Assembly (NCBI GenBank): GCA_964648365.1
Contig: CAZYLK010000019.1
Coordinates: 1-52,355 of the forward strand
Direction: 5' to 3'
From: SURF-32 sp964648365
Lineage (GTDB): Bacteria; Planctomycetota; Phycisphaerae; UBA1845
Length of the DNA: 52,355 nucleotides
Numbering within the stretch: the stretch's first letter is position 1; the number at the start of each line of letters is the position of its first letter. The notes under the pieces were generated by a model that was not told the origin of the DNA, ran no database searches, and worked only from the letters and a program-made list of their open reading frames with translations. Positions 16,003 through 24,983 of the stretch are shown here, piece after piece. Made by a program: the position numbers and the translations under genes.

Positions 16003-17583
16003 ATGGAAGCTGGGCGGCCGTGCGGCATCCTCACTTTGCGCGCGAAGGGTGATCCCGGCCCGCGCGCCGGGTTGCTGCTGCCGGTCTGGCTGGCGCTCGC
16101 CGCCGCGGTCGGGGTCTTGGCGCCGTCGGCAGTGGCGGACGACTACGAGGACTACGCTGATGCCCGCCGGGACGCGGTGCTGCGGCGTACCGATCTGGGC
16201 GGCGACGGCCGCGTTGACGAAGGGAACCACGCGATCCCGGACCTGCTGAAGATTGCCATCGGCGCCTGGGCGCCGCGCGACCCCGCGCAGGACCTGTTGG
16301 CCGGCGAGTGGGACGAGGGTTCCGGCAAGGCGTTCCTGCGGGTCGATCTCGTGTTTGACGGGCTGGTCAATCCGCCCGGGCCGATCGACTTCCGCAACGG
16401 CGGGTTTGATCCCTACCGGTTCGGCCCGCACCCCGTCTACGGCTTCCTGGAAATGGACGCCGACGAATATGAGTACACGGGCGGCGAGCTTGACTTCCCC
16501 TCGGTGCATCCGCTGGGCGCGTCCGCCCGGTTCGGCGGCGTGCCGGACGATCGCAGCGAACTGCGAGACCGCTACGCTCGTGACGGGCGCGATTGCGACG
16601 GGGACTGCCGTCGCGGCCGCGACGTGGAGTACAGCGGCGAAGAGTTCCACCTTGCGCTGACGGGTGAAGAGTATTCGCGGCGCGAAGTGCTCACGGGTGA
16701 TCAGGACGGCCGGTTCGAGGCCGGTGAGGCGTGGCTGACGTACGGAACCTGGCTGCACCGTGCCCACGGCTTCGAGGAGTTCAGCTTCGCCTGCGGATTC
16801 GACACGGGCATCTACGATCCGGAGTCCGCGCTGTATTTCATCCACGACGCCAATCGGGACGAGACGCGGCTCATCCTGATGTTCCCGCTGACGCCGAAGG
16901 CGGCGTCCGAGTGGTGGAACGAGCCGAAGCAGTCGATGGACTGCGACCCGTATAATCATGCGTCGATCCAGGAGGCACTGGATGATCTCGTTCTGTCCGC
17001 CCGTTACTGGGAAGGGCGGCAGGCGGAGTGCAAGCGCGTCATCGAGTACTGGTCCGACGGGCGTCCTGACGATGAGTTGCGCCCGCGCAAGTGGCAGGTG
17101 CTCGGCCTCTTCGGCATGTCATATGCTGAGCAGCAGCCACAGCACGAACAGGCGTACTTCGTCTGGACGGATATCTTTCCGGACGCCGAGCCGGGAGACG
17201 TCAACGGTCGCAGTGGCGTCGATGACGACGATTTCTTCGAGTTGTACGACTGGGTGCAGTCGGAGGATGGCGGTCCGTCGGACGCCGACGGTACGCGCGA
17301 CGGGCGCGTCACCTGGGCCGGGTTCGCACGCAGTTTTGCGGTGTACGACGTCGATTACGACGGAGTGATCGACCAGCTCGATGCGCGGTGGATGATTGTC
17401 CCCGGCGACTTTGATGGGGATCGGGACGTCGATCTGGACGACTGGCGCGGCGGTCAGGACTGTATGAAGGGTCCGCAGTCGCCGATCGAGGCCCAGTGCC
17501 GAAGACTGGATCTCGATCTGGACGGAGACGTCGACCTTGAAGATTACGCCGGATTCATGGTTGCGTTCGGCGCCGGCGGCTGA
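16003..17583 (+). CDS. secreted protein with dockerin-like calcium-binding C-terminus
   Basis: With the start at ATG 16003 the product has 526 residues; a GTG at 15979 would add eight. A signal peptide runs to about residue 45 (hydrophobic LLLPVWLALAAAVGVLA, then PSAVA before DDYEDY). The body is acidic and I do not recognise it. The last ~130 residues contain several EF-hand-like loops: DVNGRSGVDDDDF, DVDYDGVIDQLD, DFDGDRDVDLDDW and DLDLDGDVDLEDY. The final pair resembles the duplicated loops of type I dockerins, common at the C-termini of planctomycete exported proteins. Calcium binding and cell-surface attachment or secretion are inferred. No catalytic motif is visible. Confidence 0.75.
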   Translation: MEAGRPCGILTLRAKGDPGPRAGLLLPVWLALAAAVGVLAPSAVADDYEDYADARRDAVLRRTDLGGDGRVDEGNHAIPDLLKIAIGAWAPRDPAQDLLAGEWDEGSGKAFLRVDLVFDGLVNPPGPIDFRNGGFDPYRFGPHPVYGFLEMDADEYEYTGGELDFPSVHPLGASARFGGVPDDRSELRDRYARDGRDCDGDCRRGRDVEYSGEEFHLALTGEEYSRREVLTGDQDGRFEAGEAWLTYGTWLHRAHGFEEFSFACGFDTGIYDPESALYFIHDANRDETRLILMFPLTPKAASEWWNEPKQSMDCDPYNHASIQEALDDLVLSARYWEGRQAECKRVIEYWSDGRPDDELRPRKWQVLGLFGMSYAEQQPQHEQAYFVWTDIFPDAEPGDVNGRSGVDDDDFFELYDWVQSEDGGPSDADGTRDGRVTWAGFARSFAVYDVDYDGVIDQLDARWMIVPGDFDGDRDVDLDDWRGGQDCMKGPQSPIEAQCRRLDLDLDGDVDLEDYAGFMVAFGAGG

Positions 17584-17611
17584 TTAAGGACAATTCCTCA
17601 GCCGTAGCGCA

Positions 17612-17639
17612 TTGTGCTTTGATCCAATTCTGGTATACT
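17612..17639 (+). promoter_or_regulatory. likely promoter with extended -10, upstream of the prepilin-like gene
   Basis: TGGTATACT at 17631-17639 is an extended -10 element (TGn before TATACT, five of six matches). TTGTGC at 17612-17617 lies 16 bases upstream as a weak -35. Transcription would start near 17646, which argues against the possible translation start at 17653 and for ATG 17710. Confidence 0.5.
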
Positions 17640-17709
17640 GAGTCGCGCTGCAATGAAACCCTGTCTGCAGTCGACACGGCCGTCGGTGTCCATCAGTTGC
17701 TGTCGAATT

Positions 17710-18507
17710 ATGTCGTCAGACATTTGTCGCCATCCAGGATTGCATCGCACGCAACGGCGCGGGTTCACGCTGCTGGAGATGCTGATCGCCATCGCGATCA
17801 TCGCGCTGCTGCTTTCCATCAGCCTGTCCGGCTTCAGCCGGGTGCGCGCCAGCGCGCGGTCCGTGCGCTGTCTGACCAACCAGCGCGACGCAGGACTGGC
17901 CTTTCAGTACTTCGCGGACGGGACGTTTTCGGAAGATCGCGGGCGCAGCAACCGCTGTCCGGATAACGAGTTCTTCTTCGAGGACTTTGTCGAGAAGCTG
18001 TACGGGGTGGACGAGTTCTGGGACGAGCCGATCGAGGAGGCCTTCCCGATCGATCCCTCCCGGTCGACGATGATGTGTCCCGCGGCGCCCGATGAACTCA
18101 ACCGCGTGCCGGATCGACCGTGTAATGACGGTGCTGTCCTGCCGTTTGAAAACGTCAGCTACGTCTTCAACCGTCGCCTCTACGCGGAGACGATCGTGTT
18201 CGAAGGCCGACTGGTCTTCAACCCGCGCACCAAGGTGACCAGCCGCGTGCTGGATCATCCCAATGTCCCTCTGGTCTTCGATGGCGACGGCGAGCGGGCG
18301 ACGGCCATGCGTCGCCGTCCCTACTTCAGCGCCCCGCCGCTGCCGGACCAGCAGGACATGTACTCGGACGGCTCCTGGTGGTTCCCCTCCAACCGTCATC
18401 GCGAGCGCACCAACGTCGTGTTCGTCGGCGGCCACGCTGCCTCCAGCGCCACGCCCGCGGACGAACTCTTCTGGGACTGGAAATACCAGCCCACTCCGCT
18501 GCACTGA
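17710..18507 (+). CDS. type II/IV prepilin-like protein with H-X9-GG C-terminus
   Basis: Taking ATG 17710, the protein has 265 residues. RRGFTLLEMLIAIAIIALLLSI is cut by prepilin peptidase after Gly in classic prepilins, with Glu at +5 and a ~20-residue hydrophobic helix. The large planctomycete group of such proteins has a conserved H-X9-DG motif near the C-terminus. Here HRERTNVVFVGG has the His and nine residues but Gly-Gly instead of Asp-Gly. The middle is acidic and aromatic and contains 'MCPAAPDE'. It should be a pseudopilin-type exported protein assembled by a type II-like system encoded elsewhere. An earlier ATG at 17653 is unlikely because it lies only 14 bases after the -10 box. Confidence 0.82.
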   Translation: MSSDICRHPGLHRTQRRGFTLLEMLIAIAIIALLLSISLSGFSRVRASARSVRCLTNQRDAGLAFQYFADGTFSEDRGRSNRCPDNEFFFEDFVEKLYGVDEFWDEPIEEAFPIDPSRSTMMCPAAPDELNRVPDRPCNDGAVLPFENVSYVFNRRLYAETIVFEGRLVFNPRTKVTSRVLDHPNVPLVFDGDGERATAMRRRPYFSAPPLPDQQDMYSDGSWWFPSNRHRERTNVVFVGGHAASSATPADELFWDWKYQPTPLH

Positions 18508-18903
18508 GCCTTTCCTGCTGAATTCGCGCTTCAACCGCGCCTGCGAATGGCGCGTGGGCGATCGCACATCGTCATGTCGACCACGGTCGGTGCGCACACG
18601 CTTGCGCACGAGCGCCCCGCGAACATACTCACGGACCACTACGACCTGATTCGCGGTGTGCGTTTGCACTTCGCGTCCCGGCCGCCAGCGGGGCGCGTGT
18701 CCGCTGAAGGCGGTTGGACGCTAACTGATTGTGGGGGAGCGATTTACATCCAAACTGCGCGGGCGGGCCTCGGCGGATTGGAGGCTGGCACGCACCGTGC
18801 TTTACCGGGCTTGCAACAAGTCGTTTCGGGCCGTCGGCAAGGTGCCGCACGTGTCAGTTAAGCCCGGAGCAGATCCTCCGAACTGGAAGGTCAAAGGAGT
18901 CAG
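18508..18903. other. intergenic stretch without recognised features
   Basis: These 396 bases separate the prepilin-like gene and the Gly-Asn repeat gene. Frames open within it (for example 18547-18861) give Arg/Gly-rich translations with no ribosome-binding site. I see no RNA gene, strong hairpin or repeat, and no promoter I would defend. Confidence 0.4.
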
Positions 18904-19908
18904 ATGATGGAAGTCACTCGCAGGTTGGTTTCTCCGACGCGGATGTTCGCGGCGCTCGCCTTGGCTGGGTTGCTCGGTGTCGCGCAGGCGCAGGCCCGTG
19001 ACATCGAGATTGGCGCGAGCGGATTCGGTGACAACGGCAACGGCACCGATTTCTTCGCGAAGGCCGACTACGAAGAGCGCTCGGACCGTCGCCGCTCGGA
19101 CATCGAAGTGTGCAACGGTATTCCCGGAATGGAATACACGATCTGCTTCACGTCGGACAGTTGTACGTTCATTCGCCGCGTCACCGCCAACGACAACGGC
19201 TACATCTTCCTGCGGTTCCGCACCGATCAGGGCACGATGCCGCCCAACTTCCCGTTCATCCGCGAAGGCGACATGCTCGTCGTCAACAACCAGTTCATCG
19301 CTCCGTTCGTCGATGGCGGCGGAAACGGGAACTGCAACGGTAACGGTAACGGTAACGGTAACGGTAACGGTAACGGTAACGGTAACGGTAACGGAAACGG
19401 GAACGGAAACGGAAACGGAAACGGGAACGGGAACGGTAACGGTAACGGAAACGGGAACGGCAACGGAAACGAGAACGGCAACGGTAACGGTAACGGCAAC
19501 GGTAACGGTAACGGCAACGGCAACGGCAACGGAAATGGTAACGGGAACGGCAATGGCAACGGCCAGTGCGAGTACACCGCCAAGAAGGACGCGAAGTCCA
19601 AGGGCGGCTGCATGAGCTGCCCGGTGAAGGGCGATCAGTTGCTGTCCGACATCCAGTGCGGTCCGGATGCCTGCCCGAAGAAGTACAAGGCCAAGCAGGT
19701 CGCCTGTCCGGACGGCGGTCCTGGTTCCTGCAAGAAGATCAAGGGCAGCAAAGGCTTCTGCAACGGCAACGGCAACGGCAATGGCAACGGGAACGGCAAC
19801 GGCAACGGGAACGGCAACGGGAACGGCAACGGTAACGGGAATGGCAATGGCAACGGGAACGGCAACGAGAACGGCAACGGCAACCAGAATGGGAACGGCC
19901 GCCCGTAA
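18904..19908 (+). CDS. secreted Cys-rich protein with two long Gly-Asn repeat tracts
   Basis: The 334-residue protein is preceded by an AAAGGAG ribosome-binding site and has a signal peptide (MFAALALAGLLGVAQAQA, cleavage near residue 34). Domains in order: an N-terminal domain of ~100 residues with the motif IEVCNGIPGMEYTICFTSDS; a (Gly-Asn)n tract, residues ~140-219; a lysine- and cysteine-rich domain of ~65 residues (for example CMSC, CGPDAC, GSCKK); and a second Gly-Asn tract, residues ~286-331. The name of the family is unknown to me. The design, small disulfide-rich units joined by flexible polar linkers, suggests a surface or matrix protein. Interrupting residues (Cys, Glu, Gln) are rare in the tracts. 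Confidence 0.8.
   Translation: MMEVTRRLVSPTRMFAALALAGLLGVAQAQARDIEIGASGFGDNGNGTDFFAKADYEERSDRRRSDIEVCNGIPGMEYTICFTSDSCTFIRRVTANDNGYIFLRFRTDQGTMPPNFPFIREGDMLVVNNQFIAPFVDGGGNGNCNGNGNGNGNGNGNGNGNGNGNGNGNGNGNGNGNGNGNGNGNGNGNENGNGNGNGNGNGNGNGNGNGNGNGNGNGNGQCEYTAKKDAKSKGGCMSCPVKGDQLLSDIQCGPDACPKKYKAKQVACPDGGPGSCKKIKGSKGFCNGNGNGNGNGNGNGNGNGNGNGNGNGNGNGNGNGNENGNGNQNGNGRP
19321..19560. repeat. hexanucleotide repeat GGNAAY, tract 1 (40 units)
   Basis: Forty consecutive in-frame hexamers encode alternating Gly and Asn. Nine perfect GGTAAC copies lie at 19339-19392; elsewhere the third base of the glycine codon varies among all four bases. One unit reads TGCAAC and one GAGAAC. The perfect run points to recent slippage and the degenerate units to older sequence kept at protein level. 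Confidence 0.97.
19759..19896. repeat. hexanucleotide repeat GGNAAY, tract 2 (23 units)
   Basis: This is a second in-frame Gly-Asn tract, dominated by GGCAAC and GGGAAC, with one GAGAAC, one CAGAAT and one TGCAAC unit. Its preferred hexamers differ from the GGTAAC-rich start of tract 1, so the two tracts seem to have expanded independently. Confidence 0.95.
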
Positions 19909-20128
19909 TCGCTGACCGTCAGTCCTCTGAGAGTCGATGAAAGGAGCATGGTGGGCCACGGGCGGTCCGGACGGGTTGCTGAAGCGGGGAAACGAACAGC
20001 GACCTGCCGGACCGCCCGACCCGCCAAATGGTGTGGATCCGGCCGCGGACCGACGAACAGACGATCCGCAGCCGGCGCCATACGGTGCATCAAAGACGAA
20101 CGGACGATTCCTCTACCGGAGTTCAACG

Positions 20129-20932
20129 ATGAGCGTTGCAAAGAAGTTCTCAAGCCTCTCGGTCTTCTTCCCCTGCTACAACGAAGAAGCCAACGTCGAG
20201 CGCACCACGCTGGCCGCCCTGATGGCCTGCGAGCGACTGGTCGACGACTACGAAATCATCATCGTCAACGATGGCAGTCGAGACCGGACGGGCGAGATCG
20301 CTGAGCGACTCGCGTCCGAGCACGCCCGCGTCCGCGTGGTTCACAACAACCCCAACCGCGGCTACGGCGGCGCCCTGCAGCGCGGCTTCAAGGAAGCGAC
20401 GAAGGATTGGATCTTCTACACCGACGGTGACGGGCAGTTCGACTTCGGCGAGCTGGAGCACGTGCTCCCCATGCTCGACCGGCACGAGATCGTCAGCGCC
20501 TATCGCCTGGACCGCAAGGATCCCCCGCTCCGCAAGCTCAACGCGTTCTGCTGGACGACGCTGGTGAACACGGTGTTCTCGATGCGCATCCGCGACATCG
20601 ACTGCGCCTTCAAGGTCTATCCCCGTGAATTGTTCGAGGAAATCGACATGCGCTCCACCGGGGCGCTGATCGATACGGAAATCCTCGCCAAGGCGACGCG
20701 GCTCGGCTACACCATCGGTCAGACAGGCGTGCATCACTATCCGCGCGTCGCCGGTACGCAGACCGGCGCCAACATCCGCGTGATCCTGCGTGCGTTCAAG
20801 GAACTGTGGGCCTTGCGGAAGCACATTCTGACCGTCAGCCGCAAGCGGGCGATCATCAGGTTCGAGCCCGTGTCGCAGGCCGCGACCGGCGGCGCGACGC
20901 GTCCGGCGCTGCGAGGATATGCCGCGTCCTGA
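20129..20932 (+). CDS. GT2 glycosyltransferase, dolichol-phosphate-mannose-synthase-like
   Basis: The 267-residue GT-A enzyme has the family blocks: LSVFFPCYNEEANVE at the N-terminus, IIIVNDGSRDRTGEIA, NRGYGGALQRGF, and YTDGDGQFD, where D-G-D is the metal/nucleotide-sugar site. This subgroup makes polyprenyl-phosphate-linked hexoses. There are no C-terminal membrane helices, so it is the soluble form. ATG 20129 follows CAACG without a strong ribosome-binding site; an earlier ATG at 19937 would add 64 low-complexity residues and is less convincing. The following gene encodes a GT-C-like membrane protein that could use its lipid-linked sugar. Confidence 0.87.
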   Translation: MSVAKKFSSLSVFFPCYNEEANVERTTLAALMACERLVDDYEIIIVNDGSRDRTGEIAERLASEHARVRVVHNNPNRGYGGALQRGFKEATKDWIFYTDGDGQFDFGELEHVLPMLDRHEIVSAYRLDRKDPPLRKLNAFCWTTLVNTVFSMRIRDIDCAFKVYPRELFEEIDMRSTGALIDTEILAKATRLGYTIGQTGVHHYPRVAGTQTGANIRVILRAFKELWALRKHILTVSRKRAIIRFEPVSQAATGGATRPALRGYAAS

Positions 20933-21036
20933 CGATACGCTCATAATCAAATGGTCGCTGTTGCGTCGGGGCGCAGCGGCCGGAATCGAGACGATTCCTC
21001 CGCAGCCCCGTCGATCCGATCAGCTCCATTTGCTCC

Positions 21037-23097
21037 ATGGACTGCTCCACCATGACACCCTTTTCGCCCAATACCATGCCCGCTTCCCGCCGGCGCATGA
21101 CGATCGCTCTGGAACTGCTGGCCGCGTTTGCGGCCGGCGTCTGTCTGATGTCGTTTATCTACGTCGACCCGCGCGGGTACACGGATGAACGGATCGGCGC
21201 GCCCGGCTACGATTCCTTCTACCACGTCAAGATGGCGGAGATGATGCCGGAGGTCGGGCTGGTCAGCGAATTCCCCTGGCTGCGCTACGTCTATTTCACG
21301 CAGACCGGTGATCAGTTCGTCAGCCATCACTATGGCTTCCACGTTCTGCTGATGCCGTTCGTTCACGCCGGCAAGGCGCTGGTCGGCGACGCGCTGGCGG
21401 GCGGACGATGGGCGATCTGCTTTTTCTTCGGTATCAACGTCGCGCTGATCTACGCCCTGCTGATCGCCGGCCGCGTGCCCCTGCGGTGGCTGTGGTTTCT
21501 CCTGCTGCTGCTCGCGCCGGGCGACTTCTACCTGCGGCAGTCCTACATCCGCGCCATCAGCCCGTCGCTGATGTTCATGCTGGCCATCCTGCTGGCCATG
21601 TTCCGCGGGCGGTACGTTCTGACCGGCATCCTCGTCGGCCTGTACAACCACCTCTATCTCGGCGCCGTGATGTACAGCCCGGTGCTGGTGGCGGTCTTCG
21701 TCGGCGTCTCGCTACTGGGGCCGCGCGGCGATCGGCAGATGCCGTGGAAGCTGCTGATCGCGTCGATCGCCGGCTGGACGCTGGGCGTGCTCACATATCC
21801 GTATCGCAGCGGCATGTTCGAGTTTCTCCAGTTGCAGGTGCTCGGCACCGGCCTGTCGCCGGACATCCCCGTCGGCATGGAATGGGAACCCTACGGGAAC
21901 CTGTGGGGGTTTGCGGTGGAGTCCTGCGGCGTGATGTTCGTTACCCTGATCGGCGCGCTGGTCTTGCGCGTGCGGACCGGCCCGAGCCTGACCCGTGAGG
22001 AAACGACGCTGCTGGCGCTGAACTTCTTTTTCCTGGCCATGACCATCAAGGCCCGCCGGTTCATCGAATACTGGCCGCCGATGTGCGTCCTGACGACGGC
22101 CTATCTGGCGGCGGCGCCGCTGCGGCAGTTCCTCGACTGGGTTCGGGAGCGGATGCGGGCGGTTCCGTGGAGTCTCGCTGCGGTGCTCAAAGGAGGCGCC
22201 ATCGCGGCGGTGGCCATCGTCTGCACGATGCTCGTCTGGCGGCGCGGTTTCGACATGCAGAACGAGGCGCTGACGGACCGGTGGGTCTGGGGCGCCGGCC
22301 TGGTGCTGCTGTTCGTCGCCCCGGTCGTCTGGACGATCTGGACCGGACGTCGGCGCGACAGCGAGCCGGCGCCGCGCTGGCCGATGAAGCTGGTCGACAG
22401 CGTGCTCGCCCTGCCGGCGGCCGCGTGCGTCCTGGCGCTGATCTTCGTGACGGCCGGCGACCACCTCGTCCGCGCGAGCCGGCAGAGCTACTGCGGATAC
22501 GACTTGCGTGGCATCAAGAACATGCTGGAACACGTGGCCAGCGTTTCCGAGCCGGGCGACGTCATTTTCACCGACGACTGGGACGTGTTTCCCGTCTATT
22601 TCTACTTCAACGCGCACAACAACTACCTGGTCGGGCTGGATCCGAAGTTTACGCAGGAGCGGCGCCCCGATCTGTGGGCTCGTTACGTCAAGATCACGCG
22701 TGGGCAGGTTCCGGATAAGGCGTCGTACCCCGTGTACGGTGAGAATGACGAACGACGGGACGAGGTCATCAAGGTGCGGCTGGAAGACATTCGGGACGAG
22801 TTCGGCGCCCGGTTTGTGCTCGTCGATCGCGATCACCAGGACTTTGCGCGGAAGCTCGCCGATTCGGACGGCTTTGCAAGCCTGATCTGGCCGCCTGCGG
22901 CGTACGAACAGGTCAAGGGCGCGGCCTATCTCCTGTTTGAAGTGGGCGCGTCCGGCGACGCCGCGTCCTCGCCGGCGCCGGCCCGCGCCGCCGATCAGAA
23001 CCGACGCCCCCGCGAGCAGCGCGCCGCCGCGCCGTCCGGCGAACGGGTGGCGTCGCAGCAGAGGACAGAACCGCAGATGCACGCGGATGAACGCTGA
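21037..23097 (+). CDS. large polytopic membrane protein, GT-C glycosyltransferase-like
   Basis: The product has up to 686 residues; ATG 21052 or 21076 are alternative starts, and none has a clear ribosome-binding site. About eleven hydrophobic segments lie between residues ~20 and ~470. The loop after helix 1 reads RIGAPGYDSFYHVKMAEMM, with an acidic/His pattern like the catalytic first loop of GT-C enzymes (GT39/STT3 type), and GDFYLRQSYIRAISPS follows in a later helix boundary. The C-terminal ~200 residues are soluble and include VIFTDDWDVFPVYFYF. The last ~50 residues are Pro/Ala/Arg-rich, and the final RTEPQMHADER comes from a dispersed repeat. It probably transfers the lipid-linked sugar made by the upstream GT2. 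Confidence 0.68.
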   Translation: MDCSTMTPFSPNTMPASRRRMTIALELLAAFAAGVCLMSFIYVDPRGYTDERIGAPGYDSFYHVKMAEMMPEVGLVSEFPWLRYVYFTQTGDQFVSHHYGFHVLLMPFVHAGKALVGDALAGGRWAICFFFGINVALIYALLIAGRVPLRWLWFLLLLLAPGDFYLRQSYIRAISPSLMFMLAILLAMFRGRYVLTGILVGLYNHLYLGAVMYSPVLVAVFVGVSLLGPRGDRQMPWKLLIASIAGWTLGVLTYPYRSGMFEFLQLQVLGTGLSPDIPVGMEWEPYGNLWGFAVESCGVMFVTLIGALVLRVRTGPSLTREETTLLALNFFFLAMTIKARRFIEYWPPMCVLTTAYLAAAPLRQFLDWVRERMRAVPWSLAAVLKGGAIAAVAIVCTMLVWRRGFDMQNEALTDRWVWGAGLVLLFVAPVVWTIWTGRRRDSEPAPRWPMKLVDSVLALPAAACVLALIFVTAGDHLVRASRQSYCGYDLRGIKNMLEHVASVSEPGDVIFTDDWDVFPVYFYFNAHNNYLVGLDPKFTQERRPDLWARYVKITRGQVPDKASYPVYGENDERRDEVIKVRLEDIRDEFGARFVLVDRDHQDFARKLADSDGFASLIWPPAAYEQVKGAAYLLFEVGASGDAASSPAPARAADQNRRPREQRAAAPSGERVASQQRTEPQMHADER

Positions 23098-23100
23098 TAG
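23061..23100. repeat. dispersed repeat of the 'ADER/FIRVHLRF' type, supplying a stop codon
   Basis: GAACCGCAGATGCACGCGGA at 23068-23087, continued to 23100, resembles a short dispersed element I have seen giving peptides like 'NADER' on one strand and 'AFIRVHLRF' on the other in annotated bacterial genomes. Here it encodes the last residues and the TGA (23095-23097) of the membrane-protein gene. Confidence 0.4.
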
Positions 23101-23537
23101 ACTCTGTCGCCGCGAATTCTTGCCAGTTCGCGCGCATGTTTCGCCAGGAGCCACGATCGTGGCGGGATAATGGGATCAGGGAGTCAGGGAAGAAAGACCA
23201 CGAGGTCAAGCCTTCCTCTTCCCCTTACTCCCTTACTCCCTTCGCCCTTAGCTTCTTGGTTGCGGCTGGCAGCCGCCGTTGGAAGAGACTTCCGGACGCG
23301 TTGCGCCGCCGGAGCGGCGGGGTTACCGTCCCTTGACGGTCGCCGCCGTGGTCTCGCCGGAGGGGGGTCGGCGGGTGCTGGCGCCTGGATCCCGTCCACC
23401 CGACTCGCTCGATACGAGAATCAGGTCATACCGGAGTGCTTTCTCGCTTCGTCTCGTCCGACTCCGGCTTCTTCCGCTACAATGCCTCGCGCCGATGCTT
23501 CGTGTCCGACGAGCAGAGTTTTGCGCGAGGTTGATTG
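23098..23537. other. intergenic region before the histidine kinase, with octamer fragments
   Basis: No gene is visible in 440 bases. At 23225-23240 there are two perfect TTACTCCC octamers, the reverse complement of the GGGAGTAA units found after the kinase gene. GGGATCAGGGAGTCAGGGA lies just upstream. A TACAAT at 23477-23482, about 55 bases before the kinase ATG, could be a -10 element, but no good -35 is visible. Confidence 0.55.
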
Positions 23538-24983
23538 ATGTCACCCAGTCCGGATCGCCCACGTGGCGGCAGGCATGAGGCCGCGTCCGAGTCTTCGATG
23601 CGACGCCGGGGTCGCCCGGGGCGACGGTTTCGCCCGTTTCACTTCTACATCGCGCTGGCGCTGTTCGACGTCCTGGTGATCGTCGCCAGTATCTACGTGC
23701 AGCACGAGACGCTGCAGTCGTTCGACCGCGCGCTGCAGGACGTCCACGAAATCCACGCCCGCGACCGCTGGCTCGAAGATCTGCGCAGCACCCTGATCCG
23801 GATCAACGCGCCCGGCAATGACGTCTTCACCACGCGCGACCCGCACTCCGAACGGAGTAAGTTCATCAAGGCTCAGATCGAGATGCGCCGCCTGCTGGAC
23901 GAGCCGCCGCCCGACACGCCGGCGCCGCGCAATTACTCCCAGCACCTGGACGCCATGACGCAGGAAGCCCGCAGCATTTTTGACATCTTTGACCGGATCG
24001 CAGCGGGCGGCGTCGCTCCGGAGACCGAGCGGCAGGAGATGGCCGAGGCCTCCAGGCACATGGCGAGCATGGACCGCGCCCAGGCGCGGGCGCTGGAGGT
24101 GCTCGGCGAGGAGAACGCCCGACTCATCAGTGCTCAGGACAGCGCGCTCGGCACGCACGAGGCCGTTCTCAAGGGTCGCTCCCGCATCGAGTTCATCTTC
24201 GTGATGATCGTCGGGGTCATTCTTGCCGGCGTCACGTGGTACTGGCGTCAGTTGCAGCGGATGGACGAGGCCCTCTTCGCGGAGCAGCAGCGGGCTGAAT
24301 CGGAAAAGCGCAATCGCCTGGCGTCGATCGGCGAAGTCTGCTTTTCCGTCGCCCACGGCATCCGCAACCCGGTCGCCGCGATCGCCAGTTCGGCGCAACT
24401 CGCGCTGGAATACGGACAGACCGATGATCGTACCCGGCAGCGCCTGCACGACGTGGTCACGTCCTGTCGCGGGCTGACGGAGCGCGTGACGAAGCTGCTC
24501 TCCTTTGCACGCGAGGGGCGAACCGAGACGGAACAGTTCACGCCCGACGAAATTCTTGAGCAGGCCGTGGCCGAGGTGGCTCATAAGCTCGACGCGCACG
24601 GCCTTTCCGTCGAGCGCCGTTTTCGCGCCGACGGCATGTCCATTCAGGGCGACCGCAACATCCTCGTGCAGGCGGTCATCGAGATGCTCAGTAACGCCCT
24701 GGACGAACTGAAGCAGGGCGGGCGCGTCACGCTGGTCAGTGAGCGGGCGGTGGACGGTTCGGGCATGGTGGAACTGGGCGTCATCGACGACGGCCCGGGC
24801 TTCGAACCGGACGAGGTCGAGCGCGCCTGCGAGCTGTTCTATACCGACAAGGCCGGCGGCAGCGGCATCGGCCTGGCCAGCATCCGTCGCGCCGCCGAGT
24901 TGCACGGCGGAACGGTCGTCATCGCCGACGCCATTCCCCACGGCGCCGACGTGCGGATCCGTATTCCGTGCGGAAGGGAATAA
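23538..24983 (+). CDS. sensor histidine kinase, NtrB-like
   Basis: The 481-residue membrane sensor kinase has helix 1 at about residues 33-54, an extracytoplasmic sensor region to ~215 that is predicted helical, and helix 2 at ~220-240 (IFVMIVGVILAGVTWYW). A short linker leads to the dimerisation domain with the phospho-accepting His273 in SVAHGIRNPVAAI. The ATP-binding domain has an N box (EMLSNALDEL, ~385), G1 (DDGPGFEPDE) and G2 (GGSGIGLAS). The H-box type and layout suit kinases paired with NtrC-type regulators, and an orphan-looking one lies 4.5 kb downstream. ATG 23538 is preceded in frame by TTG 23535. The stop codon lies within the first unit of an octamer tandem array. Confidence 0.92.
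   Translation: MSPSPDRPRGGRHEAASESSMRRRGRPGRRFRPFHFYIALALFDVLVIVASIYVQHETLQSFDRALQDVHEIHARDRWLEDLRSTLIRINAPGNDVFTTRDPHSERSKFIKAQIEMRRLLDEPPPDTPAPRNYSQHLDAMTQEARSIFDIFDRIAAGGVAPETERQEMAEASRHMASMDRAQARALEVLGEENARLISAQDSALGTHEAVLKGRSRIEFIFVMIVGVILAGVTWYWRQLQRMDEALFAEQQRAESEKRNRLASIGEVCFSVAHGIRNPVAAIASSAQLALEYGQTDDRTRQRLHDVVTSCRGLTERVTKLLSFAREGRTETEQFTPDEILEQAVAEVAHKLDAHGLSVERRFRADGMSIQGDRNILVQAVIEMLSNALDELKQGGRVTLVSERAVDGSGMVELGVIDDGPGFEPDEVERACELFYTDKAGGSGIGLASIRRAAELHGGTVVIADAIPHGADVRIRIPCGRE

Noticed and set aside
18547..18861. 104-codon frame before the Gly-Asn repeat gene
   Set aside because: No ribosome-binding site, no recognisable residues, ends in an Arg/Gly-rich tail.
18802..19959. 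385-codon minus-strand frame with 'VAVPVAV' repeats
   Set aside because: This is the GGNAAY hexamer tracts read on the other strand; the plus-strand gene has a signal peptide and a good ribosome-binding site.
19937..20128. N-terminal extension of the GT2 gene
   Set aside because: Pro/Arg-rich, unlike the family, which begins shortly before the LSVFFPCYNEE block.
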